Shown: piece after piece, positions 21,001 through 27,743 of the stretch | Position numbering within the stretch: the stretch's first letter is position 1 | How the letters are laid out: every line of letters begins with the position of its first letter | NCBI RefSeq assembly: GCF_005281475.1 | Contig: NZ_CP040106.1 | Location: 5,880,001-5,944,000 of the forward strand | DNA from: Echinicola rosea | GTDB taxonomy: Bacteria; Bacteroidota; Bacteroidia; Cytophagales; Cyclobacteriaceae | Direction: 5' to 3' | Length of the DNA stretch: 64,000 nt | Notes under the pieces: model-generated | What the model was told of the DNA's origin: nothing | The model's input: only the letters and a program-made list of their open reading frames with translations | Databases searched by the model: none | Translations under genes and position numbers: made by a program

Positions 21001-21592
21001 AAGGGCCATTTGAAGCAGTAAAGCCAGAGGCAGTTGGGGCGGTATTTGCCGCAGGAACACTATAAACGATATCATCCAAATCCACAACAATGTTCCCACC
21101 GGAAATGGTAAAGCTTGTGATATCGCTAAAACCAGGCTCAGATGAAAAATCATAATTTTGCTGAAGAAAATAGAGTCCATTGGAAGTAAAACTCTTATTC
21201 CCTCCCGCATTGGATGAAAAGGTGATGTCAGCATCTGCAAGAATATCAAAGGATAAGGAATGGAGACTAAAGCTACCCCCAGAGCTCAGACTTATGACAA
21301 TACTACTAATATTAAAACTGCTATTTGAATCAAATTGAAGGGCATAGTCTGCAGCTCCTCCTTCAGACAAAGAATAGGTAGAATTTGAAGTAGCATGTGA
21401 ATAATTCGAACTTGTTCCTGTGATCTGATACCTGATACCATCATTTGAAAAGTCTTTACTGGTAATTGCAAATCCAGAATCGTCATCAAAATTCTCTGTA
21501 AGTGTCTGCCCATTTACCTGAAAGCAGCAAAGCAGGCACAGAGCCACCAATAGGATCTCCTTAAAATATCGTATATCGTAAATATGTTTCAT
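15002..21592 (-). CDS. Giant repeat adhesin with T9SS type B (gliding-motility) C-terminus
   Basis: About 2,196 residues, started at ATG 21592 for a proper signal peptide (ends near FQVNGQ). Order: an N-terminal beta-rich domain; Calx-beta-like segments (about 300-520, DDTPPNATLEIVDFW, EEGDETIIIDME); five ~100-residue Ig-like repeats (530-1029, GYSATIDQSNINGANESA); a linker with a WYQSDD-type domain; eight near-identical 79-residue MBG repeats (1213-1844, DKTKVYGAADPALTVSYAGF) plus a ninth divergent one; cadherin-like segments; and a C-terminal CHU_C/gliding-motility-associated domain (NTFTPNQDGANDTW). It should be exported by T9SS and held at the surface with the adjacent PorP/SprF. Surface adhesion or gliding is the likely role; the ligand is unknown. 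Confidence 0.9.
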   Translation of the reverse strand: MKHIYDIRYFKEILLVALCLLCCFQVNGQTLTENFDDDSGFAITSKDFSNDGIRYQITGTSSNYSHATSNSTYSLSEGGAADYALQFDSNSSFNISSIVISLSSGGSFSLHSLSFDILADADITFSSNAGGNKSFTSNGLYFLQQNYDFSSEPGFSDITSFTISGGNIVVDLDDIVYSVPAANTAPTASGFTASNGPFEDLVYTFSTSDFGYSDGDGDPLDHVLIESIPSAGTLFLDADNDDVYDGGEEVSANQQISKANLDAGHLHYIQSGSTNTSFQFEVNDGTDNSTGNYTATLNVSPVPTVTLSINSTSKTESITTATTLTATLSNSYGMNTTVNLSFGGTATNAVDYTLSGTTINVPAGSTTGSVTLQNINDNIYENNETVIIDISSVTGGIEDGVQQVTYTIANDDTPPNATLEIVDFWNPITNEAGGQAYVRGKIDNVSGVSVTIPLSFSGTAIGGGTDYSITGSTITLSPGEVVDSVRVTSLFDGVEEGDETIIIDMESPTNAVESGSQQVTLTIKDADLAAPTGYSATIDQSNINGANESAVSFTFAGAEVGADYDYTFSSAGGGTNVTGSGTVSTATAQITGIDLGSLGDGTLTLSVTLTDSFGNTGSAVTDTKAKDTSAPSGYSATIDQNNINGANESAVSFTFAGAEVGADYDYTFSSAGGGTNVTGSGTVSTATDQITGIDLSSLGDGTVTLSVTLTDSFGNTGSAVTDTKAKDTSAPSGYSATIDQSNINGANESAVSFTFAGAELGADYDYTFSSAGGGTNVTGSGTVSTATAQITGIDLGSLGDGTVTLSVTLTDSFGNTGSAVTDTKAKDTSAPSGYSATIDQSNINAANESAVSFTFAGAEVGADYDYTFSSAGGGTNVTGSGTVSTATAQITGIDLGSLGDGTVTLSVTLTDSFGNTGSAVTDTKAKDTSAPSGYSATIDQSNINAANQSAVSFTFSGAEVGATYEYELSSSGGGTPINGTGTVSAPGAQVIGIDISTLDDGVITLSMTLTDSFGNQGASVGDTSTKDTNAAPTVSGLSISGVLTVGESLSADYTFNDADGDAESGTVYQWYQSDDNTGTGKSAIPTANNKQYTLKTGDRGKFLSVEVTPSDGQDAGATVESTLEGPVKADQTIDFGPIAAKVYGDATFTLGDAQTDQGLQVTYVADDPSVVSISGNQATILNAGTTQITASQNGNQTTNAAASVDQTLTVTAAALTVTAEDKTKVYGAADPALTVSYAGFANGDDEGDLGGSLTVSRAVGEDVGDYVITASGQTSGNYTISYVDGNLEISLAALTVTAEDKTKVYGTADPALTVSYAGFANGDDEGDLGGTLSISRTAGEDVGDYVITALGQTSGNYTISYVDGNFEISPAALTVTAEDRTKVYGAADPALTVSYAGFANGDDEGDLGGSLTISRAAGEDVGDYAITASGYTSPNYTISYVDGNFEIRPAALTVTAEDKTKVYGTADPALTVSYAGFANGDDEGDLGGSLTISRAAGENVGTYAVTASGYTSPNYTISYVDGNLEISPAALTVTAEDRTKVYGAADPILTVSYAGFANGDDEGDLGGSLTISRAAGEDVGDYAVTASGYTSPNYTISYVDGNFEISPAALTVTAEDKTKVYGTADPVLTVSYAGFANGDDEGDLGGSLTISRAAGEDVGDYVITASGQTSGNYTISYVDGNFEISPAVLTVTAEDKTKVYGAADPALTVSYAGFANGDDEGDLGGSLTVSRAAGEDVGDYVITGSGQTSGNYTISYVDGNFEISPAALTVTAEDKTKVYGTADPALTVSYAGFANGDDEGDLGGTLSISRTAGEDVGDYVITASGQISGNYTISYVDGSFEISPAVLKVTANDHVRIYGVEDPVFTYQATGFAHGDGYEVFTGKLDRSAGESVGSYAIGRGNLAAGENYLLQFEGATLTIASIEIVEFYEQPVVETDWGIVPGQIPLPEEVLVRTRHDEMINLPVVWDRTSIASRKRGSYTVAGAVTLPPGVTNSAAGPFQEVVVLPKPAPEDITLDNDSFTAEVGRQQIAVGVLTVIDPVDDQHSLAMAGDAVDNAYFNLSGNTLYWSSTEALPGRRAFEVLLEVTDADGNQLKKPFVINRLREPLDEVVIYNTFTPNQDGANDTWGVEELKFYAGVRIMVFERSGNRLFYSENPEEHWDGSFNGKEMAGGTYFWVIEVGETGEVRRGTLNLLRR
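16061..17956 (-). repeat. Eight tandem 237-bp in-frame MBG repeats
   Basis: The unit is 237 bp (79 codons) and begins with the codons for AALTVTAED. Eight copies are nearly identical and a ninth, diverged copy follows to about 15825. Copies differ in mosaic fashion: QTSGNY versus YTSPNY, GAADP versus GTADP, and SLTISRAA versus TLSISRTA appear in varied combinations. That pattern suggests recombination or gene conversion among units, and copy number is likely to vary between strains. Confidence 0.92.
18506..20005 (-). repeat. Five tandem 300-bp in-frame Ig-like repeats
   Basis: The period is exactly 300 bp (100 codons): units begin at 20005, 19705, 19405, 19105 and 18805 on the minus strand. 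The first four are nearly identical at DNA level and the fifth is clearly diverged (GATYEYELSSSGG in place of GADYDYTFSSAGG). The regular + strand open frames seen at 300-bp steps are shadows of this repeat. Confidence 0.92.
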
Positions 21593-21750
21593 AGTTTCTG
21601 TTTCGTGGGCCAACTGCTATTGACCGGGTAATCAAATCATGACCGATTCCGAGAAAGCAATCGCTGAATGCGTAAAGCCAGTATGTTTACAAACGGGCTA
21701 GGGCAGGGAAAACCACTTCCCTGCCTTATTAGCAGCTAATTATTAACTGA

Positions 21751-22317
21751 TCAATCCCGAGGAGGGAAGATTCCCTGCACACAAATGATAAAACTGATGC
21801 AGGAATAGGGCTGAACATTGTTCACTGGTAAATTACTTCCTGTCCTCCCCGTTTCCGAAACTGACTGGCTGCCAGCGTTCAGTGAGACACTGGGCGCTTC
21901 ATTGTTAAACCCTTGTGCTGGCCTACCCGCTGCCACGGGTGCCGCTATAGTCGCTGCTCCATTGGTTCCCGGTATTTGCTCGGTAGCCTGTGCAGGGCTT
22001 GCCTTGATCGAGACCGGAGCCAACGAGTGACTGTGGGAAGGTAGGTTGGCTAAGGTAAGCGTATTAGTTTCTGCACCACCTTTTTGTCCCAATCTATGAT
22101 CGGACAATCCCGGCCCATGGCCCGGTCCTACAGGGACTCTTCCCCTTAGGTCCGGCAGTGCAAAAGTAGTCCTCCCATCTCCACCATAGGTAGTCCCCAG
22201 CAGGGAAAAAAGTGCTGTATATTGTGCTATGGGAAGCAGCTGTCCCTCGCAGTACATCCACCCTCTCGGGGCAAAGGTTCCTGCAAACATTTTAATTGAT
22301 GCCATGTACTCGTCCAT
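21751..22317 (-). CDS. Phage tail-collar domain protein (microcystin-dependent-protein type)
   Basis: A 188-residue protein with the typical tail-collar (PF07484) N-terminal half: MFAGTFAPRGWMYCEGQLLP, LFSLLGTTYGGDGRTTFALP and DLRGRVPVGPG. A Ser/Ala-rich region with SHSHSL follows, then the family C-terminal NNVQPYSCISFIICVQG and IFPP. The length is normal. Such proteins are found both in phage tails and as stand-alone chromosomal genes in Bacteroidota, where their role is unclear. No other phage structural gene is present, so this is not a prophage. It lies 42 bases after the 147-residue protein gene and 158 bases before the giant adhesin gene, on the same strand. Confidence 0.88.
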   Translation of the reverse strand: MDEYMASIKMFAGTFAPRGWMYCEGQLLPIAQYTALFSLLGTTYGGDGRTTFALPDLRGRVPVGPGHGPGLSDHRLGQKGGAETNTLTLANLPSHSHSLAPVSIKASPAQATEQIPGTNGAATIAAPVAAGRPAQGFNNEAPSVSLNAGSQSVSETGRTGSNLPVNNVQPYSCISFIICVQGIFPPRD

Positions 22318-22359
22318 TTTTTCGTTGTTTTAGGTTAAAAATTGATTTTCTTGTAATTG

Positions 22360-22803
22360 CTATTTGTCGTTAACTTGGTCTTGGTATGCCTTGGTGATCT
22401 TTTGGTAAATTGCTTTCATTTCTCCAATTACCTTATCGTACTGCTCTGAAAGGTGTTGAAGGTCTTGGCGAATATAAGGATTATTTATGTCATTTAGCTT
22501 TTTGGATTCCAACATGCCTTTTCGGTGATCGAGCTTGAATATTTGCGTTCTCAATACATCCATGCTCCCTAATAAAATCTGCACGCGATCCGATTGGTAC
22601 TTTTCAGGATCCTGCTGCAGCTCCCTTAGAAAACCAAACCACGCCATGCTGTGTGCACAGCTTAGGCGGCTGTTCCGTACAGCCAGTGGACAAAAACCCC
22701 TTCGTTTCCAAGCATGATGCTGCGTCCCCTGTTCGTTGTCCGCAGGTGCATACGCTTCATGGGCAAGTCCACAATTACACACCTTGTACCTTAATAAGTC
22801 CAT
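22360..22803 (-). CDS. Uncharacterised small Cys/His protein with helical C-terminus
   Basis: 147 residues, no signal peptide and no recognised family. The N-terminal third has Cys and His residues that could bind a metal (VCNCGLAHE, QHHAWKRRGFCP, LSCAHS). The rest (about 58-147) is predicted strongly helical and charged (QILLGSMDVLRTQIFKLDHR, LQHLSEQYDKVIGEMKAIYQ), compatible with a coiled coil. It is sandwiched between the periplasmic-binding-fold gene (52 bases upstream) and the tail-collar gene (42 bases downstream), so it is probably in one operon with them. Confidence 0.6.
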   Translation of the reverse strand: MDLLRYKVCNCGLAHEAYAPADNEQGTQHHAWKRRGFCPLAVRNSRLSCAHSMAWFGFLRELQQDPEKYQSDRVQILLGSMDVLRTQIFKLDHRKGMLESKKLNDINNPYIRQDLQHLSEQYDKVIGEMKAIYQKITKAYQDQVNDK

Positions 22804-22854
22804 ATCCTCATGCCTGACAACTCTCCTGTGCGTCGTTTTATTGATCCCTACACT

Positions 22855-23757
22855 TCATCCACTACATGCTTCCCAATATTCCTCTTTGAAAACAATTTCC
22901 CTTTTGGCTACGGTGTTTTTATGCTTTGTCCCGACTTTGGAAACATAGACCACACTGGATCGGGGGCTTCCTGTACGGAGATTGATCGCACCCCGCGGCC
23001 CGGTCACGTTTACCCGCTGTAAAGCCGGTAAAATGCCACTTGGTGAAGGGGAATGTCTTTTTTGGTTGGGATTTCTCAACAGCAAACCTATTTCGTAGGC
23101 TAGCAGGGCATAGGGGGATGGAATGGTAGCAAAATGCCGCTGAAAACGCTCCACAAATTCCATATTAGCCTCATTTTCGAGCTCTAGGAACCAAGTGGAT
23201 GCCGAAAACAGGGACTTACTACTGACCTCCAGGACTTTGATCATATCCATGGCATCCTGACAATAATCCAACAGGTCTTCACCTACATGGCCTGTCTCCT
23301 TGTCGCTATCCAAAAGGCTTGTAGTACTGTCTATCTTACTGAGACAAACACAAGACTGCTGATCCAACAAGTCCTTTACAAAATTCGCCAGCACAAACTG
23401 ACTGGAAGATAAATAAAGGCTGTTGACAAAAACATGTGGCAACTTTTGGTTCCACACATTTCCACTTTTGGCAATATTGATTACCACAACGGGACAGCGA
23501 CAATTTTTCATGCTCTCCATGATACCCGGTTCCCGGTTCCCTCCCAGCACCGCCAATATCAGCGATACACCGGATACTGACTCAAGTTGCTGAAGGGACC
23601 GTTGAAAATCTCCCTTTCCATTGGATTGGTAATATTGGACTGCAAAGTCCACTTCATCGTGCCCATCGCTGGTTACACCGATTCTCAGGCCATTTTGGAT
23701 TTCCTGTTCAACGCTGGAAACCTGGCCTGAGAACGGTATAAACAATCCTACTTTCAT
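22855..23757 (-). CDS. Type 1 periplasmic-binding-fold protein lacking a signal peptide
   Basis: 300 residues from ATG 23757 (a GTG one codon earlier is unlikely). The beginning, MKVGLFIPFSGQ, and the following NGLRIGV, FAVQYYQSNGKGD, VSLILAVLGG and PVVVINIAKSGN match the layout of amino-acid/branched-chain ABC substrate-binding proteins (Peripla_BP_6-like), with the strand-helix alternation of the Leu/Ile/Val-binding fold. Unlike those proteins it starts directly with the first core strand and has no export signal. There is no transporter gene nearby. It may be a cytoplasmic ligand sensor or part of the complex encoded around it. Family assignment is moderate; role unknown. Confidence 0.62.
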   Translation of the reverse strand: MKVGLFIPFSGQVSSVEQEIQNGLRIGVTSDGHDEVDFAVQYYQSNGKGDFQRSLQQLESVSGVSLILAVLGGNREPGIMESMKNCRCPVVVINIAKSGNVWNQKLPHVFVNSLYLSSSQFVLANFVKDLLDQQSCVCLSKIDSTTSLLDSDKETGHVGEDLLDYCQDAMDMIKVLEVSSKSLFSASTWFLELENEANMEFVERFQRHFATIPSPYALLAYEIGLLLRNPNQKRHSPSPSGILPALQRVNVTGPRGAINLRTGSPRSSVVYVSKVGTKHKNTVAKREIVFKEEYWEACSG

Positions 23758-23954
23758 CACCTAAAAATTAACTTTTACTATCAATTTCTTTTTACTCATG
23801 TTGGTATGTGCAAATTTGCGCTTTTCCCAATCTCCCTGACAGCGCAAAAATCCCTATTCACCAAATCAAGTAGAAATACTTGGTTATGCCAACCGTAAAA
23901 GGAGCCTACCAAATGGAAGTGGCAGGAGAAAATCCCCTGCCACCCTGTAAAAAA

Positions 23955-24818
23955 TCAAACGCCCACCTCATCGGCAAGCACCCTTTCACGTACCAACTTA
24001 CCGTTGGTCTTATCCTTCAGCTCGATTTTTGAATTGGAATAATAGCCGATTTCGATGTCCTCTGTGGACTGGACGGAATTTTTTATCCCTCCCGAAGACA
24101 TCACTCCTCCTATCCCAAGGCTGTAAAAGTGGTGCCCCTTGTAGGTCGGATTATAGTTGATTGCCGTGCTGCCTATCAGGTAGGCATTATAGCGCAACCT
24201 TACCTTCATCACTCCCCTGCTCGCCGAGAGTTCTGCGAGAATGGATTGTCCTGGATCCAGTTCGACACTGACGCCTGCCGTCGATCCCACGGTAATGGAT
24301 TTGGACTCTTGGCCGCCTATCCCCCAGGATTGGCTGTAGGAAAGGGAGGTCTCCCCTCCACCACCGGCACCAAGAAACTTCACATCATAGCTAAACTTCT
24401 GGCCAATTGATAATGTCCCTCCTGTACTCCAATTGGAGCTGGTGGTATTGTTTACCGAATCCGAAATGGCTACGTTAAACGTTCCCTTTTTACTGCTTTC
24501 ATTGGTAAACTCCTGCGTCTTTACAATCACCGGTTCTGATGTAATGCCTAATATCTCCGCACTTTGCACGACCAAGACCATCTGCACCTGGGGCCAGCTA
24601 TAGGTCTTGTATAGATCGCCCCAAGGTGTCGGGCTGTGCAAATAGGTATCATTGGGGGATTTGCCAAAATACGCTTTGACAGCATCTTTGAGCTGCTTGC
24701 TCCCCAATTTAAAGGTTGTTCGTTCCTCGTCGGTGATGACATGCTGAACGGTTCCGCTTGCATTTACACTGGAAACGGACTCATCATGTCCTGCGATAAT
24801 ACTGATGTTGATTCCCAT
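23955..24818 (-). CDS. Aerolysin-like (ETX/MTX2-type) pore-forming protein candidate
   Basis: 287 residues without a signal peptide. The centre (about 100-205) has the look of the aerolysin-fold pore module: long, alternating, Ser/Thr-rich strands (TFNVAISDSVNNTTSSNW, SLSYSQSWGIGGQESKSI) on either side of a Gly-rich turn (FLGAGGGGET), ending in a VELDPGQSILAELSASRG segment like the VPPG-type motif of that family. The N-terminal part (FKLGSKQLKDAVKAYFG) and the ending INYNPTYKGHHFYSLGIG recall Spherulin-2A/follicular-yolk-protein relatives, from memory. It is the first gene of a same-strand series. It might be a toxin, a defence effector or a structural protein; no activity is shown by the sequence. 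Confidence 0.6.
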   Translation of the reverse strand: MGINISIIAGHDESVSSVNASGTVQHVITDEERTTFKLGSKQLKDAVKAYFGKSPNDTYLHSPTPWGDLYKTYSWPQVQMVLVVQSAEILGITSEPVIVKTQEFTNESSKKGTFNVAISDSVNNTTSSNWSTGGTLSIGQKFSYDVKFLGAGGGGETSLSYSQSWGIGGQESKSITVGSTAGVSVELDPGQSILAELSASRGVMKVRLRYNAYLIGSTAINYNPTYKGHHFYSLGIGGVMSSGGIKNSVQSTEDIEIGYYSNSKIELKDKTNGKLVRERVLADEVGV

Positions 24819-25187
24819 GATTTTAAGGATTTTATGGTTAAAAAAAACTTGGTGTTGCCTACTCTTTTATAGGGATTTTCAGCGCTCTCCCTGCTTAGAA
24901 AAATGCCCATGGCCAATGCTTGGCCACTAGCATTACAACAAAATGCCTGTTGTTGTCAAAAATACAGGCTTGCTAGCTTCACCTGTAACCGTTGGCGTAA
25001 TCTGATTCCTTGGCACAAAATGTACGCTTGGCCGGAATTTGGTGTTTTCCGGAGCAAGCAAGGCCAAGTATTTTTTCTTTTCGTTATTTCAAAGTTCTAT
25101 AAAACCCTACTTTTACAACAGCGCAGAAATCGCCATCTTTTCCTTCGGGTATTATTACCTACATCGGAAAATGTGCCAATAGCTTCT

Positions 25188-25333
25188 TCATTTATATCTG
25201 CCGTTCCTACGGAACTGGACCTTTTGTGGGTAATCATTTTTGGTGCAGGTGACAACCTGCACCTTCTATATGATCCTGCGCCAAATGCGGATGAGGCAGG
25301 ATGCTCAGTTGCTAACGCATATTCAGCGTTCAA
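25188..25333 (-). repeat. Intergenic repeat family C, copy 1
   Basis: Read on the minus strand, this stretch (GCGTTAGCAAC, then TCCTGCCTCATCCGC, GTGCAGGTTGTCACCTGCAC, CCAAAAATGATTAC and GTTCCGTAGGAACGGCAG) matches 59640-59772 on the plus strand in the same order. Both contain the GTGCAGGT...ACCTGCAC palindrome. Both lie in gene-free DNA, so this is a dispersed repeat rather than a gene. Confidence 0.75.
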
Positions 25334-25423
25334 TGCCGTTTAGTTAAGAAGATTTTCCAATACGGATCGTCCATTGAGAGCGTTATTATTTTAATCCATG
25401 GCCTTTTAAAATATGTACAAAAT

Positions 25424-25470
25424 GGATCCGCCTTGCAGGTATGGGGCGTTAAGAAATTAAAAATCGGGGA
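25424..25470. repeat. Intergenic repeat family A, copy 2
   Basis: Near-identical to bases 1-47 (GGATCCGCCTTGCA, GGGCGTTAAGAAAT). It ends just before the 3' end of the response-regulator gene. Function unknown. Confidence 0.6.
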
Positions 25471-25488
25471 ATCATTGTCTCCACAAGG

Positions 25489-26190
25489 TCAATCCTTCAG
25501 GGGATCGGTCAGGTCAGAAACATCGATGATCTCATGCTGCAGGCCAAACACAATCAGGCCTACCACATTCTTAGAGTTGGTCTTACTTAGCAGGTTGTTC
25601 CGGTGTCCTTCCACCGTCCGTTCACTTAAAAAGAGCTTTTCTGCAATTTCCTGAGTCCTATATTGCTGACAGAGAAGCAATAAAATCTCCTTTTCACGCT
25701 TGGTGATAAAGTTGGCATCAAACTCCGACGTACTGTTTTTCTTATTCCTGTTATGAAAGTCCCCATTGATGATCTGCAGGACTTCATTACTGTAAAAAAA
25801 TCCCTTGCTGGCCACTTCCCTGATCACTTCCAGCATGGTTTCCGGACTGCTATCCTTGGTGATATAACCAGAAGCACCGAGATTTAGCATATTGAGAATA
25901 AATGCCTTGCCCTTGTGTGTGGTCAGTGCCACCACATTGGTGTCAGGGTATTTTTTGGTAATCACCTTGGTCGCTTCCACGCCATTCATTTCGGGCATCT
26001 TCAGGTCCATCAGGATGATGTCCGGGAACTTGCTATCACCTCTGGCTGCTGCCAGGTTTTCCATCAGTTCAACACCATTCCCTACATCAAAGACCACTTC
26101 ATAATTCTCGGTGTGCTCCAACAAGTGACGAAGTGCTGACCGAAATAGCCGTTCATCATCGGCTAAGGCTATCCGTATTTTTTGCTCCAT
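25489..26190 (-). CDS. NarL/FixJ-family response regulator
   Basis: 233 residues. The receiver domain (about 5-125) shows the acidic pocket (ADDE), phospho-acceptor Asp62 in LMDLKMPEMNG, a switch Thr in VALTTHKG and Lys in YITKDSS. The LuxR-type helix-turn-helix (about 163-220) has FITKREKEILLLLCQ and TQEIAEKLFLSERTVEGHRNNL. The gene start overlaps the kinase gene by 35 bases, so the two are translated together and form a two-component system. The target is unknown; candidates are the neighbouring small protein gene and the divergent GH127 gene. Confidence 0.93.
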   Translation of the reverse strand: MEQKIRIALADDERLFRSALRHLLEHTENYEVVFDVGNGVELMENLAAARGDSKFPDIILMDLKMPEMNGVEATKVITKKYPDTNVVALTTHKGKAFILNMLNLGASGYITKDSSPETMLEVIREVASKGFFYSNEVLQIINGDFHNRNKKNSTSEFDANFITKREKEILLLLCQQYRTQEIAEKLFLSERTVEGHRNNLLSKTNSKNVVGLIVFGLQHEIIDVSDLTDPLKD

Positions 26191-26953
26191 TAAAGTCTTT
26201 TTTTATGGTCAATGTTATGCCATTTCCTGCGCTGGTAACCAAATCCATCTCTCCCTGCATCATGGCCACCCTGTTTTGGATATTCAGCATGCCAATACCT
26301 GCATTGGCCCTATGCCCATCAAATCCCTTTCCATTGTCCCTGTACAAATAGTCAATTCCATCGGGTCCTATCTGAATCTTGATAAGGACTTCCGAGGCCC
26401 CTGCATGTTTGACGGTATTGTTCAGGAGCTCCTGAGTGATCCGGTACAGGATCAACCTGCTCTCCTGATCCAATAGCTCCTCCTGCATGGAAGCCAGCAA
26501 TTCACCGGAAAGTCCCTCTTCAGTACGGGGAAGGCCATCAAGCAATTCAGCAATCCCGGCTTCCAGTCCGAATTTTTCCAAGATCACTGGTGAATGGGCA
26601 TGACTGAGTTCCCGGGTAATGCTGATCACTTTTTCTGAAAGGGCCAACACCTCAGGCAATAACCCATCTTTGTCTCCAGCGGACAATTGGTGCAGGCTTA
26701 ATTTGATAGTCGTCAATTTCGAACCGATGTCATCATGCAGCGCATCCGATACCCGGCGACGCTCTTCTTCCTGAGACCTGATCACGGTATGTAATAAGTC
26801 GGTCTGATGCTTCAGCTTGAGCTCCGCATTCCGCATTTTTTCCTGGATGACCTTTTTCCTGAAAAGCTCCAAGGAAACGATCACCACTACCGCCAAGACC
26901 AAAACCAGGCCGATGGCCAAGGTGATATACCTTACGAACTCCGTACTCTCCAT
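26156..26953 (-). CDS. Sensor histidine kinase, HisKA_3 (NarX/LiaS) type
   Basis: 265 residues: one N-terminal transmembrane helix (about 8-30), a coiled linker, the HisKA_3 dimerisation box EEERRRVSDALHDDIGSKL with phospho-acceptor His73, and an ATPase domain with N-box ELLNNTVKHAGASEV, DNGKGFDGH and GIGMLNIQNRV. It has no extracellular sensor domain, so the signal must come through the membrane helix or a partner. The gene upstream encodes a multi-helix membrane protein whose end overlaps this start by 22 bases and is the obvious sensing partner. Confidence 0.93.
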   Translation of the reverse strand: MESTEFVRYITLAIGLVLVLAVVVIVSLELFRKKVIQEKMRNAELKLKHQTDLLHTVIRSQEEERRRVSDALHDDIGSKLTTIKLSLHQLSAGDKDGLLPEVLALSEKVISITRELSHAHSPVILEKFGLEAGIAELLDGLPRTEEGLSGELLASMQEELLDQESRLILYRITQELLNNTVKHAGASEVLIKIQIGPDGIDYLYRDNGKGFDGHRANAGIGMLNIQNRVAMMQGEMDLVTSAGNGITLTIKKDFNGAKNTDSLSR

Positions 26954-27555
26954 AGCTGTGCAAAATAAAATCCTTGGAAGACCAGAAACAGCAACAAGTT
27001 AATGAGCAATAGCGGCCTCCAGTCCAACTGGTTCAACTTATCTCCCAATAGAAATACGATAGAGCTCCCCCCTGCGTACACGATCATGCCATAGTTCAAA
27101 AGCTTATGGGCGATCTCTTTTTCTTTCAACACGCCATGGACCAAATAGAAAATGGACGTAAACACAAACACCAAGTTCATGACAAAGTAAGAATATCCAC
27201 CAAACACCTGGGCCAAATTGTCCCATTTGGAACTGTACTCCCATACTATCAAGCCCAGACAAATGACAAGGAAAGCCAAAAACCCCTTTTTGGAAGGACT
27301 GGACGGTAAGATCAACCAATAGAAAAGGCCATAGCCTATCAGTTGGGCAGCAAAGTAAACGTGGAACAGCAGCAAGTTACTGATCGAAAACCTAGCAAGG
27401 GAAAAGCTTACCACCTGGACTATATAAACGATAAAGAAGGTGACCGTAAAGACCTTGGTAGGTAGATTGGATTTTTTGAAACAAACTCCTCCAAAAATTA
27501 CCACCAATGATAATGAAATCAAATTCAGGTAATTCAATATACTATAGCCACTCAT
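26932..27555 (-). CDS. Multi-helix membrane protein, candidate sensory partner of the kinase
   Basis: 207 residues with six to seven hydrophobic helices (about 8-25, 34-52, 59-80, 90-105, 118-140, 153-168, 178-200) and short polar loops. No known family is recognised. The overlap with the histidine kinase gene and the kinase's lack of a sensor domain suggest it supplies signal input, in the manner of 7TM sensory modules in Bacteroidota. That role is inferred from context only. Confidence 0.75.
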   Translation of the reverse strand: MSGYSILNYLNLISLSLVVIFGGVCFKKSNLPTKVFTVTFFIVYIVQVVSFSLARFSISNLLLFHVYFAAQLIGYGLFYWLILPSSPSKKGFLAFLVICLGLIVWEYSSKWDNLAQVFGGYSYFVMNLVFVFTSIFYLVHGVLKEKEIAHKLLNYGMIVYAGGSSIVFLLGDKLNQLDWRPLLLINLLLFLVFQGFYFAQLWRVRSS

Positions 27556-27743
27556 TATCGTTTGCTAATTCCAGGTGATATACTATTTATGATTGCCCGC
27601 ACTCATGCCAGTAACAAGGGTTCCAACGGTTTTCTCGGATGATCACATGTAGCACATCAAAAACCTGTGCTATCCCGTGCAATCCATGCAACATTCTCCT
27701 TTAGCTAAAGCTTTACCGGCACAATGCGAACATGCATCTACCA

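Larger units (their letters stand above)
24819..25488. other. Intergenic region between two minus-strand operons
   Basis: No convincing gene. Open frames here are short, overlap repeat sequence and show no domain signal. The region holds a family C repeat (25188-25333) and a family A repeat (25424-25470), with AT-rich unassigned sequence between them. It probably contains the promoter of the aerolysin-like gene, but I cannot place it. Confidence 0.6.

Noticed and set aside
21751..22317. Tail-collar gene as a sign of a prophage
   Set aside because: No capsid, terminase, portal, tail or integrase genes surround it, and stand-alone collar genes are common in Bacteroidota.
24903..25343. A 146-codon plus-strand frame
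   Set aside because: Low-complexity composition, runs through repeat family C, and has no recognisable motif or operon partner.
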